Assembly: GCF_004363655.1 (NCBI RefSeq)
Contig: NZ_SNZH01000015.1
Location: 100,898 to 164,897, forward strand
Source of the DNA: Tahibacter aquaticus
GTDB taxonomy: Bacteria; Pseudomonadota; Gammaproteobacteria; Xanthomonadales; Rhodanobacteraceae
Direction: 5' to 3'
Length of the DNA stretch: 64,000 bases
Shown here: positions 24,808-36,700 of the stretch, piece by piece
Layout: the number at the start of each line of letters is the position of its first letter
How positions within the stretch are numbered: the stretch's first letter is position 1
The notes under the pieces: generated by a model
The model's input: only the letters and a program-made list of their open reading frames with translations
What the model was told of the DNA's origin: nothing
Database searches by the model: none
Made by a program: the position numbers and the translations under genes

Positions 24808-25751
24808 GCGAGTTTGCTTTCGATGCAGTCGAACAGGGACCCGGCGATGTTAAGGCCGAACTGCGCATCCAGCTCGCGGATGCAGGTGGGAGATGTGACG
24901 TTGATCTCGGTCAGCCAGTCGCCGATCACGTCCAGGCCGACAAAGATCATGCCGCGGCGCTTGAGCTCCGGCCCTACCTGCGCGGCGATCCAGCGATCAC
25001 GTTCGCTCAGCGGCTGGCCTTCGCCGCGACCGCCGGCGGCCAGGTTGCCGCGGAAGTCGTCGCCCTGAGGAATGCGCGCCAGCGCATACGGCACGGGCTC
25101 GCCGTCGATGAGCAGGATGCGCTTGTCGCCGGCGACGATCTCGGGCAGGTATTTCTGCGCCAGGGCGAAGCAGCGGCCGTTGAGGGTCAGGGTTTCCAGG
25201 ATGGAGTTCAGGTTAGGGTCGTTGTGGTGCGAGCGGAAGATGCCGCGTCCGCCCATGCCGTCCAGCGGCTTGAGCACGACCTGGCCGTGTTCGGCGACAA
25301 AACGGCGCAGTTCCTGCCGGTCGCGTGCGATCAGGGTCGGTGCGCAGCATTGCGGGAACAGCTGGGTGAACAGCTTTTCGTTGGCATCGCGCAGTCCGCG
25401 CGGATCGTTCACCAGCAGGGCACCGGCTGCCTGGGCCAGGTCCAGTACCAGGGTGTCGTAGAGGAATTGCGCATCGAACGGCGGATCTTTGCGCGCGAAG
25501 ATCGCGTCGACCGAACCCAGCGGCGTCCACTCGGCCGCGTCCAGGCTGAACCAGTCGTCGGGGTTGTCGCGCACGCTCAGCGGCGCCAGGCGTGCCCAGG
25601 CGGCGCCGTCGCGGATCGCCAGGTCGCCCTGGGTGCAGTAGCGCAGCTGCCAGCCGCGGCGCTGCGCCTCCAGCAACATGGCAAAGGTGGTGTCCTTCTT
25701 GGTATTGATCGTGGCGATGGGGTCCATCAGCACGGCAAGAGTGCGAGCCAT
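24804..25751 (-). CDS. gshB: Glutathione synthetase
   Basis: The 315-residue product joins gamma-glutamylcysteine and glycine with ATP to make glutathione, in the cytoplasm. The N-terminal domain (LAVLMDPIATINTKKDTTFAML, LYCTQGDL-like RYCTQGDLAI) is followed by the ATP-grasp part: DPRGLRDANEKLFTQLFPQ, VLKPLDGMGGRGIFR, RILLIDGEPVPYALARIP and ITEINVTSPT-type metal-binding end (LTEINVTSPTCIREL). The start at 25751 gives the family N-terminus MARTLAVLMD; upstream frame extension is not family-like. It is divergent from the pil-chp operon across 408 bases and coupled to the tonB-like gene. Confidence 0.97.
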   Translation of the reverse strand: MARTLAVLMDPIATINTKKDTTFAMLLEAQRRGWQLRYCTQGDLAIRDGAAWARLAPLSVRDNPDDWFSLDAAEWTPLGSVDAIFARKDPPFDAQFLYDTLVLDLAQAAGALLVNDPRGLRDANEKLFTQLFPQCCAPTLIARDRQELRRFVAEHGQVVLKPLDGMGGRGIFRSHHNDPNLNSILETLTLNGRCFALAQKYLPEIVAGDKRILLIDGEPVPYALARIPQGDDFRGNLAAGGRGEGQPLSERDRWIAAQVGPELKRRGMIFVGLDVIGDWLTEINVTSPTCIRELDAQFGLNIAGSLFDCIESKLA

Positions 25752-26159
25752 GCAGGCCGGTCCTGGCAGGGGAAGAACGCCGATCATGCCCGCTAGTGTC
25801 CGATCTGTTCCAGTGCTCGCCAGCACGGCGGCGGCCTTGCCCTCCCGTGCAGCCGCTTGCCGGAGCGTAATGGCCGTGCAACTGCCGGCGCTGTTGTCCA
25901 ACTGTTACGGCGCAACACATCGCGCTAGACTCGTACGACCGTACGGGGATGGTTCTGCGGACAGGTTCCTAAGTGAAGACGGTAACTTAGGCGATTAACT
26001 TGACAGGTTTGCTGACTAGCGGTTAAACAGCGGTAAAGCCCAGCTCCGACGCCTCGTGCAGCGTTGCGGCAAGGCTGCGGACCAACGTCGCAGTAGCAAT
26101 GGCAAGACTCGTGCATGGGGATTCCCCCGTGCCACAGACTCAAGTGGCTTGGAGGGTAC
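25752..26159. other. 408-bp divergent promoter region between gshB and pilG
   Basis: No gene is supported here. The part near gshB is GC-rich; the part from about 25960 to 26030 is the most AT-rich in the block and holds a good sigma-70 type promoter for pilG. This leaves a pilG leader of ~125 bases. Confidence 0.6.
26000..26028 (+). promoter_or_regulatory. Sigma-70 type promoter for the pil-chp operon
   Basis: A perfect -35 TTGACA (26000-26005) is followed after 17 bases by TTAAAC (26023-26028), a fair -10. It points at pilG, whose GTG start lies ~125 bases downstream. Transcription start not determined. Confidence 0.55.
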
Positions 26160-26564
26160 GTGGAAGACGCGACGAAATCGGGCAGTCTTAGCGGCATGAA
26201 GGTGATGGTCATCGACGACTCGAAGACCATCCGCCGCACCGCCGAAACACTGCTGAAAAAGGAAGGCGCCGATGTCGTGACCGCGACCGACGGCTTCGAG
26301 GCGCTGGCGAAGATCTCCGATCACCAGCCCCACATCATCTTTGTCGACATCATGATGCCGCGTCTGGATGGCTATCAGACCTGCGCACTGATCAAGAACA
26401 ACCAGATGTTCAAAGGCACGCCGGTGATCATGCTGTCGTCCAAGGACGGTCTGTTCGACAAGGCCCGCGGCCGCATCGTCGGCTCGGAACAGTATTTGAC
26501 CAAACCGTTTACCCGCGAAGAGCTTCTCGGTGCGATCCGGCGCCACGTGGATCTGAAGGCGTGA
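26160..26564 (+). CDS. pilG: Pil-Chp response regulator PilG
   Basis: The 134-residue product is a single receiver domain: KVMVIDDSKTIRRTAETL (acidic pair), HIIFVDIMMPRLDGYQ with the phospho-accepting Asp, MLSSKDGLFDKA and EQYLTKPFTREELL with the conserved Lys. PilG takes phosphate from ChpA and promotes pilus extension and cAMP signalling at the pole. I start it at GTG 26160, with GGAGG four bases upstream and an N-terminal tail of the length typical for PilG. An ATG at 26196 would begin exactly at the domain and is less likely. First gene of the operon. Confidence 0.95.
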   Translation: MEDATKSGSLSGMKVMVIDDSKTIRRTAETLLKKEGADVVTATDGFEALAKISDHQPHIIFVDIMMPRLDGYQTCALIKNNQMFKGTPVIMLSSKDGLFDKARGRIVGSEQYLTKPFTREELLGAIRRHVDLKA

Positions 26565-26614
26565 CGCAATAGCGTAGAAGGTGGGTAACGCCATGGCGCT
26601 CACAGGGGGAAGCG

Positions 26615-26980
26615 ATGGCTCATATTCTGATAATCGATGATTCGCCGACCGACATTCGTGTCTTTACGACATTGTTGGAAAAAGCGGGTCATCGCGTAAG
26701 CAGCGCAGGCAATGCCGAGGACGGCATTGTGGCGGTGAAACGCGAACGGCCCGATCTCGTCATCATGGACGTGATCATGCCGGGTATGAACGGCTTCCAG
26801 GCGACTCGCACCTTGAGTCGCGACGAAGCCACGGCGCATATTCCGATCCTCATCGTGACGACCAAGTCGATGGAGACGGACCGCGTCTGGGGCCTGCGCC
26901 AGGGGGCGAAGGACTTTGTGACCAAGCCGGTAAGCGAGAAGGAACTGCTTACCCGTATCCAGACCCTGTTGCCGAGTTGA
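26615..26980 (+). CDS. pilH: Pil-Chp response regulator PilH
   Basis: The 121-residue product is a stand-alone receiver domain: HILIIDDSPTDIRVFTTLL, LVIMDVIMPGMNGFQATR with the phospho-accepting Asp, PILIVTTKSMETDRVWGLRQG, KDFVTKPVSEKELL. PilH counterbalances PilG, acting on pilus retraction or as a phosphate sink in the ChpA relay. The ATG follows CAGGGGGAAGC. Fifty bases downstream of pilG, and its stop runs into the pilI start region. Confidence 0.96.
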   Translation: MAHILIIDDSPTDIRVFTTLLEKAGHRVSSAGNAEDGIVAVKRERPDLVIMDVIMPGMNGFQATRTLSRDEATAHIPILIVTTKSMETDRVWGLRQGAKDFVTKPVSEKELLTRIQTLLPS

Positions 26981-26991
26981 GCGTCCAACAC

Positions 26992-27549
26992 ATGTCTGCA
27001 ACGACCGACACCCTGCAACTGACGCCGTTCGAGGTTCTCGCCGATTACGAGCGGCGCAGTCTTGCGCATATTGCAGGCATGCCAGAAGAGTCCGAGGCCG
27101 TCGGCCTCTGGCGCGGCATCGGCTTCCGCATCGGCCAGCGCTACCTCGTCAGCAGCATCGCCGAGGTCAACGAAATCCTGACGTTTCCGCAGCTGACCGT
27201 GGTTCCGGGCACGCGTGCCTGGCTGCTCGGCGTGGCCAACGTGCGCGGCAACCTCGTACCCATCGTCGACCTGCGCAATTTCGTCGAAGCCGAGCGCAGC
27301 CAGGTGATGGATTCCAGCCGCGTACTCGTCATCCGCCAGCACGGCGGCAGCGTCGGCCTGCTCGTCGACGAAGTGCTGGGACAACGCAATTTTTCCGACG
27401 TACAACGGGCTGAAGAAGCGGAAGGGGAGACCGACGCGCGCTACGGCCGTTTCGTACCCGAACGCTATCAGTTGGGAGATGTGCTCTGGGGTTTGTTCAG
27501 CATGGCGGCGCTGGTGCGCACGCCGGAGTTCCTGCAAGCATCGGCGTGA
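26992..27549 (+). CDS. pilI: CheW-like adaptor PilI
   Basis: The 185-residue product is a CheW-type scaffold that links the receptor PilJ to the kinase ChpA. The CheW domain runs from GIGFRIGQRYLVSSIAEVNEIL through LGVANVRGNLVPIVDLRNF to GSVGLLVDEVLGQRNF. The tail matches PilI proteins (YQLGDVLWGLFSMAALVRTPEF). I use ATG 26992; an in-frame TTG at 26977 overlaps the pilH stop (TTGA) and is a real alternative that would add five residues. Confidence 0.93.
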   Translation: MSATTDTLQLTPFEVLADYERRSLAHIAGMPEESEAVGLWRGIGFRIGQRYLVSSIAEVNEILTFPQLTVVPGTRAWLLGVANVRGNLVPIVDLRNFVEAERSQVMDSSRVLVIRQHGGSVGLLVDEVLGQRNFSDVQRAEEAEGETDARYGRFVPERYQLGDVLWGLFSMAALVRTPEFLQASA

Positions 27550-27612
27550 TCCCGCGCGCGTCCAGCCTTACAAGACGCGGGGTTTACTCATTGGGTCGTT
27601 TGAGGTGAAGGC

Positions 27613-29646
27613 ATGAGCACAACATCGGGGGCCGTCAAGGAGCGTGCATCAGGCACGAATACTTGGCTGATCATTCTTCTGCTGCTGGCGCTTGCCGTCG
27701 CAGCGGTAGATTTCTTCCTGCTGAACAAGAAAAACGGCGACGACCGCAATGCGGTGACATTGACCACGCAGATCCAGGTGTTGTCGCAGTCCATCGCGAG
27801 GTACGCCACGGAATCGGCCGGCGGCAATATCGACGCCTTCAAAGAGCTGGAAGCCACCCGCAACAGCATCGATACCTACATCCAGGCGCTCAACAGCGGC
27901 GACGTGAAAACCGGCATGCCGGGCTACAAGGGGGAGGAAATCGTCGCGCGCCAGCTCGATGATCTCGGCAAGGCCTGGCAGGCGCTGAACACCAACGCGA
28001 CCAAGATCATCGGCAACAAGGAACTCGTGCTCAGTTCCGCCGCGACCGCGGGTGAATTCTCCGGCCAGATACCGATCCTCAATTCGCGTATGGACGAGGT
28101 GGTCAACATCCTGACCAACCGCGGCGGCTCGACCCAGCAGGTACTGATTTCCACGCGCCAGATGCTGCTGGCCGACCGCATGATCCGCCGCGTGCAGGAA
28201 ATCCTGCTCGGTGGCCAGGGCGCGCAGTCCGCCGCCGACGGCTTCTCGCGCGATGCACGCCTCTACGGCGCCGTGCTCAACGGCCTGATCAACGGCAGCC
28301 CCGATTTCAACATCAAGGCGCTGGACAACCCCAACGGCCGCGAAATCCTCACCGACATCTATGCCAAGTGGACCGGCATGGCCGAGCCGGTGCAGAAGAT
28401 CCTCGATTCCGCCTCCGGCCTGCAGGAAGTCAAGGAAGCCGCCGATAACATCTTCCAGGACGCGCAGAACATGCTGCTGCGCGCGTCCGACGTGGCGACC
28501 AAGGTCGGCGAACTGGGCAACAAGCGCTTGTTCCCGAACGTCTGGTGGGGCCTCATTGCCGCCGCGGTCGCCGCCGGCCTGCTCGTGCTGCTGCTGATTG
28601 CCCAGGCGCGCGACCAGCGCCGCCGCTACTCGGTCACGGCCGAACTGAACCAGCGCAACCAGGAAGCCATTCTGCGTCTGCTCGACGAAATGGGTTCGCT
28701 GGCAGAAGGCGACCTCACCGTGAAGGCGACGGTGACCGAAGACATCACCGGCGCGATCGCCGACTCGGTCAACTTCGCCGTGGAAGCCCTGCGCTCCCTG
28801 GTGACGACGATCAACGAAACCGCTGTGCAGGTGTCTGCCGCCGCCCAGGAAACGCAGGCTACCGCCATGCACCTGGCCGAAGCTGCAGAGCACCAGGCGC
28901 AGCAGATCACTTCCGCCTCGGCCGCGATCAACGAAATCGCCGTATCGATCGACGAAGTGTCGAAGAACTCGGCCGAATCGGCCGACGTGGCGCAACGCTC
29001 GGTGCAGATCGCGTCCAAGGGCGCGGCCATCGTGCGCCAGACCATTCAGGGCATGGACTCGATCCGCGACCAGATCCAGGAGACGTCCAAGCGAATCAAG
29101 CGCCTGGGCGAGTCGTCGCAGGAAATCGGCTCGATCGTGGAACTGATCAACGACATCGCCGAACAGACCAACATTCTCGCCCTGAACGCGGCCATCCAGG
29201 CCGCCTCGGCCGGTGAAGCGGGCCGCGGCTTCGCGGTCGTGGCCGACGAAGTGCAGCGCCTCGCGGAACGCGCCTCGAACGCGACGAAGCGAATCGAAAC
29301 GCTGGTGCAGACCATTCAGTCCGACACCAACGAAGCGGTCAGCTCGATGGAACAGACCACCGCGGAAGTGGTGGCCGGTGCACGCCTGGCCGAAGACGCG
29401 GGCCTGGCATTGGGCGAAATCGAAAAGGTGTCGAACGACCTCGCCGACCTCATTCAGAACATCTCCGAGGCGGCGCGGCAGCAGTCGGCAGCGGCGACCA
29501 ACATCTCCGCCACCATGAACGTGATTCAGGAAATCACGACGCAGACCTCGCTCGGTGCGAGCCAGACCGCCGAATCCATCGGCAACCTGGCCCAGCTTGC
29601 TGCGGACCTGCGCCGTTCGGTCGCGGACTTCAAGCTGCCGACCTGA
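27613..29646 (+). CDS. pilJ: Methyl-accepting chemotaxis receptor PilJ
   Basis: The product is 677 aa. A membrane helix at residues ~17-36 ([20 protein letters not shown]) and a second at ~309-331 ([21 protein letters not shown]) frame a ~270-residue periplasmic type-IV-pili sensor domain. A HAMP-like stretch ([19 protein letters not shown]) and the signalling coiled coil follow, with the hairpin tip [20 protein letters not shown] and [18 protein letters not shown]. PilJ senses pilus attachment and passes it to ChpA through PilI. Start supported by GAGGTGAAGGC. Methylation sites would be served by the pilK and chpB products downstream. Confidence 0.97.
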   Translation: MSTTSGAVKERASGTNTWLIILLLLALAVAAVDFFLLNKKNGDDRNAVTLTTQIQVLSQSIARYATESAGGNIDAFKELEATRNSIDTYIQALNSGDVKTGMPGYKGEEIVARQLDDLGKAWQALNTNATKIIGNKELVLSSAATAGEFSGQIPILNSRMDEVVNILTNRGGSTQQVLISTRQMLLADRMIRRVQEILLGGQGAQSAADGFSRDARLYGAVLNGLINGSPDFNIKALDNPNGREILTDIYAKWTGMAEPVQKILDSASGLQEVKEAADNIFQDAQNMLLRASDVATKVGELGNKRLFPNVWWGLIAAAVAAGLLVLLLIAQARDQRRRYSVTAELNQRNQEAILRLLDEMGSLAEGDLTVKATVTEDITGAIADSVNFAVEALRSLVTTINETAVQVSAAAQETQATAMHLAEAAEHQAQQITSASAAINEIAVSIDEVSKNSAESADVAQRSVQIASKGAAIVRQTIQGMDSIRDQIQETSKRIKRLGESSQEIGSIVELINDIAEQTNILALNAAIQAASAGEAGRGFAVVADEVQRLAERASNATKRIETLVQTIQSDTNEAVSSMEQTTAEVVAGARLAEDAGLALGEIEKVSNDLADLIQNISEAARQQSAAATNISATMNVIQEITTQTSLGASQTAESIGNLAQLAADLRRSVADFKLPT

Positions 29647-29711
29647 TGACCTTCGACGCAGCCACGGATGCCGGAGTGCGATCTATGCCGACATACTTCC
29701 ACAACCCAGCC

Positions 29712-29756
29712 GGCCGCTTGCTGCGCAAGCGCCCGGCCGCTCCCTTGATTCAAGGG
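29712..29756 (+). other. Two small hairpins between pilJ and pilK
   Basis: An imperfect stem around GGCCGCTTG...CAAGCGCCCGGCC (29712-29738) is followed by CCCTTG-ATT-CAAGGG (29742-29756). There is no T-run, so not a classic terminator; possible RNA processing or partial attenuation inside the operon. Confidence 0.3.
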
Positions 29757-29832
29757 GGCTCCAACAGCAAGAAGCCGCGGGCCTCTCCGAGAAGCCTTGC
29801 GTTTTCCTGCTGCACGAGCTGAATCGGCGCGC

Positions 29833-30705
29833 ATGGCCCTCGCGATCGGCAATTGGTCGGCGCTCTCTGCCCTGCCGGGCATGGACGATGCCGAGTTCGC
29901 GCGCTGGGCAGACCTGCTTGAGCGGCGCACCGGCGTAGTCGTGCCGCCGGCGCGCAAGCCTTTCTTGGTCACCGCGGTGCGCGGACGTATGCGCGAGACC
30001 GGGCACAGCCGCTTCGACGATTACTACCGCGATCTGCACAAAGTGCCGGAAGGCGCGATCGAATGGACTACGCTGGTTGATCGCCTCACCGTGCACGAAA
30101 CGCATTTCTTCCGCCACCCGCCGTCGTTCGACCTGATTGCCAGCGAGTGGCTGCCGCGGCTGATGCAAAGCGGCAGCGAAGGCGCACTGCACGCGTGGAG
30201 CGTGGGCTGCAGCACCGGCGAAGAGGCCTATACCCTGGCCATGGTGCTGGACCGGCATATCGGCATGCTCAGCGATGCGCGCGTCTATTTCGGCGTCACC
30301 GCCACCGACGTGAGCCAGCCTGCGCTGGCGGTCGGCCGCTCCGGGCTGTATCCACGCAACAAGTTCAATGAAATACCGGCCGACTATCGCGAGCGCTATG
30401 TGGACGAGATCGACGCCGATTCGTTCCAGGTGCGCGAGGCGCTGCGCAAGCGCGTCGGCTTCGCCCAGTTCAACCTGCTCGACGTGGCGCGCGCGCCGCT
30501 CAAGCGGCTTGATCTGATTTTTTGCCAAAATGTATTGATTTACTTTGCTCGGGATCGCCGGCGTGAATTGCTCACGGCGCTGGCGGGATTGCTCAAGCCC
30601 GGCGGCATGCTGGTGCTGGGCGCCGGCGAGGTCACCAGCTTCGCGCATCCTGCCTTGAGCCGCGTGCCGCATCGGCAAGCGCTCGCCTTCCTGCGCAACC
30701 GTTGA
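29833..30705 (+). CDS. pilK: CheR-family protein methyltransferase (PilK)
   Basis: The 290-residue product uses S-adenosylmethionine to methylate glutamates on the receptor PilJ. The N-terminal CheR helical domain (FARWADLLERRTGVVVPPARKPFL) is followed by the Rossmann part: LTVHETHFFRHPPSFDLI, WSVGCSTGEEAYTLAM (SAM site), GVTATDVSQPAL, FAQFNLLDV and DLIFCQNVLIYF. The start is not certain: ATG 29833 gives a normal length, while TTG 29797 would add 12 residues. It lies 11 bases before chpA. Confidence 0.93.
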   Translation: MALAIGNWSALSALPGMDDAEFARWADLLERRTGVVVPPARKPFLVTAVRGRMRETGHSRFDDYYRDLHKVPEGAIEWTTLVDRLTVHETHFFRHPPSFDLIASEWLPRLMQSGSEGALHAWSVGCSTGEEAYTLAMVLDRHIGMLSDARVYFGVTATDVSQPALAVGRSGLYPRNKFNEIPADYRERYVDEIDADSFQVREALRKRVGFAQFNLLDVARAPLKRLDLIFCQNVLIYFARDRRRELLTALAGLLKPGGMLVLGAGEVTSFAHPALSRVPHRQALAFLRNR

Positions 30706-30716
30706 GAGAAAAGCGC

Positions 30717-33700
30717 ATGAGACTGCAAGACGACATCGACTTCACCACGCTCAACTGGGTCAAGCAGGAGCTGGACGAGACCCTGAAGCAGGCGCGCCAG
30801 GCGCTGGAGGCCTATGTCGACGATCCCGCCGACTCCAGCCTCATGCGCTTCTGTGCGACCTATCTGCACCAGGTGCAGGGCACCTTGCGCATGGTCGAGC
30901 TGTATGGCGCCTCGATGGTGGTCGAGGAAATGGAGCGGCTGGCGCAGACCCTGCTGGACGGTGAAATCCGCCAGAAGGAAGAAGCCTATTCCGTGCTGAT
31001 GCGCGGCATCGTGCAGTTGCCCGACTACCTGGAGCGCCTGCAGAGCGGCCACAAGGACATTCCCATTGTCCTGCTGCCGCTGCTCAACGACCTGCGCGCC
31101 GTGCGTGGCGAAGAACTGTTCACCGAAAGCGTGTTGTTCTCGCCTGATCTCAACCTGCCGCTGCCGGCCAGCGCCAACGGCGCGGTCACGGCCTATCCGG
31201 AAGGCGAGCTGAAACTGCATGTAGGCCGCCTGCGCACCGCCTATCAGGTGTCGCTGCTGAAACTGCTGCGTGCCGGCGATCCGCGCAGCGAAACCGGCAA
31301 GCTCAGCGAGATTCTCGGCCGCGTGCTCGGCATTTCGTACGCGCTGGAAGCGCGCCGGGTCTGGTGGATCGCGATGGCGGTGCTCGAAGGCGTCGGCAGC
31401 AGCGCGATCGAACCCAGCCCCGCGGTAAAGCTGCTGTTCGGCAAGGTCGACCGCGAGATCAAGCGCCTGGTCGATGCGGGCGAGGGCGTATTCCAGTCGG
31501 CGCCGCCGCGGGAACTGCTGAAAAACCTGCTGTATTACGTCGCCCACGCCAACGGCGAAACGCCGCGCCTGACCGACGTGCGCAACACATTCCGGCTGCA
31601 GTCGCTGCTGCCCAGCCAGAAAGAGCTGGAACACGCCAAGGGTTCGATCTCCGGCCACAACCGCGCGCTGCTCGACACCGTGTCGCTGGCGATCAAGGAC
31701 GACCTGCTGCGCGTGAAGGAAGCGCTCGACATCTTCCTGCGCGCCCAGGGCAACGATCCGGGCGAACTGATGGCCCAGGTCGACGTGCTCGACCGCGTCG
31801 GCGATACGCTGGGCATGCTCGGCCTGGGCGTACCGCGCCGCGTCGTCACCGAACAACGCACCATTGTGGAAGAAATCGCCAACAAGGCGCGCTCGCCCGA
31901 CGAAAGCACCCTGCTCGACGTCGCCGGTGCGCTGCTGTACGTGGAAGCCTCGCTCGACGATCACATCGAGCGCCTCGGTGCCGACACGCCGGAAGACACC
32001 GGCAGCGGCGGCATGGAGCTGCCCAAGGCCGAAGTGCGCAAGATCCTCGATGCGCTGATGAAGGAAGCCACGAGCAACCTGGCCCAGGCCAAGAACGACA
32101 TCGTCGCCTTCATCGAGTCGCCCTGGGACCACGCCAAGGTCGAACAGATTCCGCGCCTGCTGGACGAAGTTTCCGGTGCGCTGCGCATGCTCGACCTGAA
32201 CCGGCCGGCCGAACTCATGCACGGTTTGGTGCGCTTCATCGAAGTGGAACTGCTGCGCTGGCGCCGTGTGCCGACAGCCGAGCAGATGGACAAGCTGGCC
32301 GATACCATCGCCTCGATCGAGTATTACCTCGAAGCCACGCGCGACCAGCGTGCCGGCCGCGAGAAGATCCTCGACGTCACCCGCGAAAGCCTCGAAGCGC
32401 TGGGCTACTGGCCGGTGCCCGAGGACGAGGGCGACGCGCCGGAACCGCCGCCGACGCGCGCTGCCGTGCCGACGCCAGCGCCGGCGCCGGCGCCAGTGCC
32501 CGAATCCGCTGCGCCGCGCTCCGGCGCCACGCCGCTGCCGCCATCCGTTGGTGGCTTCGGTCTGCAGGCCCGGGACGAACCGGCCGCGCCGGCAGCGAGT
32601 CTGAGCCTTGACCCGATCGCGCCGTCGGAATCGCGCGCGGCAGATTTATCCATAGGTCAATTTGTATCGTTTGCCGAAACCTTGCCCGACCGGCGCAGCC
32701 AGGCCGGCCGGCAGGAACTGGAATTCGCTGCAGCGGATTCCGACCTGCCCAGCGTGGAAATGAACCTGGGCAGCCAGGGCGAAGTCGACGAGTACGTCGC
32801 GCGCCTGGGTCTGCCCGACGTGGCCGAGCCCGTGGCCGAGCCGCCGCCCGCGGCGGAACCTGCGCACGAACTCGAAGTCGCGGTGGAAATCGCGCCGGGC
32901 GAAGGCCTGGACGCGCTGGTCGTCGGCGACCACAGCAGCGTCGAGCACGGCGATGTGCAGGATCTCACCGGCCTGAAGTTCACCGAAACCGAGCCGACCC
33001 TGCCGCCCGAGCCGATAGCACTGGTTGCACCGGTCGCCGCCGCGGCACCGGTTGTCGTGCCCGCGGCACCGCCGGCACCGCGCTATCGCACCATCGAGAT
33101 CGAAGAGGAAATCGAAGAGGAAGTCGAGGACAACAGCCCCGCCGGCGGCATGTCCGACGCGAGCTTCCAGGCCGTGGCCTCCGACGACATCGACGAGGAA
33201 ATCCGCGAGGTCTTCGTCGAGGAAGTGCAGGAAGAAATCGAGAACCTCAACCGCCACATGCCGTTGTGGAAGGCCGATCTGCACGATTTCGAACGCCTCA
33301 AGCCGGTGCGCCGCTCGTTCCACACGCTGAAGGGTTCGGGCCGCCTGGTCGGTGCCATGGCACTGGGCGAGTTCAGCTGGAAAGTCGAGAACATGCTCAA
33401 CCGCGTGCTCGACAAGACCATACAGCCGAATACCGCGGCGATCACCCTGGTCGACCAGGCTGTCGCGGCGCTGCCGGAGCTGCTCGCCGCGCTGCGCGGC
33501 GAAGGCGCACCTACGTCCGACATCGCCGGCATCATGGGCGTGGCCGACAAGCTGGTCGCAGGCGAGGAAGCATGGCTGGCGCCGGCGCGCAAGCGCACGC
33601 GCCTGGTCAAGCGCAAGGTCAAGCGCCTGGTCGAAGTGCCGGTGGAAGAGGAAATCGCCGCGCCCGTGGTTGCTGCCGCGCCGGCGCTGGTGGCCGCGCC

Positions 33701-36700
33701 GGTCGAGCTGACCCGCACGCTGGACCTGGACAGCCAGGTCGACAGCGCACCCGCACTGGCCGAGGTGGATGCCGACGCGCTGCCCAGTTTCGGACCGCTG
33801 CCGAATATCGACCCGGTGCTGTTCGACATCCTGCGCAGCGAAGTGAGCCAGCATCTTTCCATCATCGACAGCTTCGTTGCCAGTTCTGCGCATACGCCAC
33901 AAGTAGCAACCGATACTTTACTGCGTTCCGTGCATACCTTGCACGGTGCCATCGCCATGGTCGACATTCCGGTGATCAGCCATGTGCTGGCGCCGCTGGA
34001 AGGCTATATCAAGCGTTTGCGCGCGCGCGATGCCGCGCCGCAGCCGGTTGGCCTGGCTGCGCTGGCCGACGCCAGCAGCCTGGTGCGCGAGGTGATGCTG
34101 TCGCTGGAACGCGGACAGCTGGAACTGCCCGCATCCGACGCGCTGGTCGAGCGCATCATCGCACTGCGCGACGACCTGCCCGAACCGGAACTCGCCCACA
34201 CCTTGTACGTGCCCAGCGACGACGACGGCCTGGATCTGCTGGACATAGACGCCGAGGACGAAGCCCACGCCGCCGCCGATGCGGCCGAGGAAGCATCCGC
34301 CGTCTCCGCTCTGGCCGAGGAAGCATCCGCCATCGCCGCTGCGTCCGACGATGCAACCGCCGGCTTCGACGTCGAGGAAATCTCGATGGAAGAGGCCATG
34401 GCATTCACGCCACAGGCCGAGCAGCTCATCCAGCCGGAAGCGCCCGCGCAGATGGCCGACGCGCCGGCCCGGACGCCCGCCGACTTTGCCGCCTTCGACG
34501 AGCCCGCGATCGAACTGTCGCTGGACCAGGAACTGGCCCTGTCGCTGGACAACGACCTGGCGGCAAATATTCCCAGCGCCGCGACGGCACCTGCCGACGA
34601 CAGCCTGGAAGAAGTGGAAGAACTGTCGCTCGACGATCTGGCCAGGCTCGATTTCCCCGAGCTGCAGTCCAGTGCTGACGACATCGACAACGAATCGATC
34701 AGCCTGGCCCAGGATGCAACGCCGGCGGCCGATGCCGTCGCGCTCGACAGCCTGTTCTCCAGCGACGAACAGGCCCAGTTCGAAGCCATGCTGGCTTCGG
34801 TGGCGCCGGTCGAGTCGCGCTCGGCCTTCGATCACGAGATCAAGCTGGCCGACCTCGCCGCGCCCGACGCCAGCCTGGCTTACGACGCGAGCGAGCTCGA
34901 TGCACTGCTGTCCAGCGCCGCCGACGCGGAAGCCGACGCCGCCGCACAGGCCGAAGCCGACGCCGAGCGCGCCCGCCACGAGGCGGAAGCCGCCGCACGT
35001 GCCGAGATGGAAGCCGCTGCCGAACGCGCCCGCGTCGAAGCGCAGGCCCGTGCCGAAGCCGAAGCCGCCGAACGTGCCGCCGCCGAGCTGGCCGACCGGA
35101 CCCGCCGCGAAGGCGAGCGCGAACGCCTGCTGGCCGAAATGGCCGCCTCTGCCCAGCGCGCCGAAGCCGAACGCATCGCCGCTGCAGCTGCCGAACGCGA
35201 GCGCGCTGATACGCATGCGCGCGCCGTTGCCGCCCACGAAGTCGTGCTGCCGCCGATTGCCGACGACCCGCAGGCCGACGGCAAGCTCGACCTGCCGGAC
35301 ATGGACGAAGACCTGCTGGAAATCTTCGTGCAGGAAGGCAGCGACATCCTCGATCATTCCGACGGCCTGATCGCACGCCTGCGCGAAGCACCGCACGACC
35401 GCGAAATCGTCACCGGCATGCAGCGCGATCTGCATACCCTCAAGGGCGGCGCGCGCATGGCCGGCCTGGCGCCGATCGGCGATCTGTCGCATGCGATGGA
35501 ATCGCTGCTGGAAGCCATCAGCGAAGGCCGCCGCGGCATGGACCGCACCACGGTCGAATCCTTCGAGCGCGGCTACGACCGCCTGCATGCCCTGGTACAG
35601 CGCATCGCCAAGCGCCAGGCCATCGCCATGCCGGAGAACGCCATCGCGCGTTTCGAAGCGCTGGTGTCCGGCGACCTGTCCAGCCAGCTGGCCGCCGCAC
35701 CGCTGGCTGCCGATGCCGATGCTGCAGTGCCGGCAGCAGTAGCCGGCGACAGCGCCGACACGGCACCGGCCGCCGCCGCCGCGCCCGCCGTCGAAGCTCT
35801 CGCGCCGAAGCCGCCGCTGCGCCCGGCCGGCCCTTTGCGCCCGGCCGCGCTGCCGATCGAAGAGGACGAGCCGCGCCCGGCACAGGAAATGATCCGCGTG
35901 CGTTCGGACCTGCTCGACTCGCTGGTGAACTACGCCGGCGAAGTGTCGATCTACCGCTCGCGCCTGGAACAGCAGGTCACCACCTTCCGCTTCAACCTGG
36001 TCGAATTCGAACAAACCGTCGCGCGTCTGCGCGAACAGCTGCGCAAGCTGGAAATGGAAACCGAAGCGCAGATCATCGCGCGCTACCAGCGCGAACATCA
36101 CGAGCCGGGCGAAACCACCTTCGATCCGCTGGAACTCGACCGCTTCTCGCAGCTGCAGCAGCTGTCGCGTGCGCTGGGCGAATCGGTGTCCGACCTGGTC
36201 TCGATTCAGAACCTGCTCGACGACCTGACCCGCCAGTCGGAAACCCTGCTGCTGCAGCAGTCCCGCGTCAGCTCGGACCTGCAGGAAGGTCTGATGCGCA
36301 CGCGCATGGTGCCGTTCGACTCGCTGGTGCCTTCGCTGCGCCGCACCGTGCGCCAGGCAGCGCAGGAAATCGGCAAGCGCGCCCAGCTCAAGGTGGAAGG
36401 CGCGCAGGGTGAAATGGACCGCAACCTGCTCGAACGCATGAAAGCGCCGTTCGAGCACATGCTGCGCAACGCACTGGCCCACGGCGTCGAGCCGCCGGAA
36501 GAGCGCCTGCGCAGCAACAAGAATCCGGAAGGAACGGTCACCATCCAGGTCAGCCGCGAAGCGACCGAAGTGGTGCTGCGCGTCTCCGACGACGGCCGCG
36601 GCATGGACCGCGACGCGATCCGGCGCAAGGCAATCGAGCGTGGCCTGCTCAACGCCGAGGCGCAGCTGTCCGACCGCGACCTGTACGCCTTCATCCTGGA

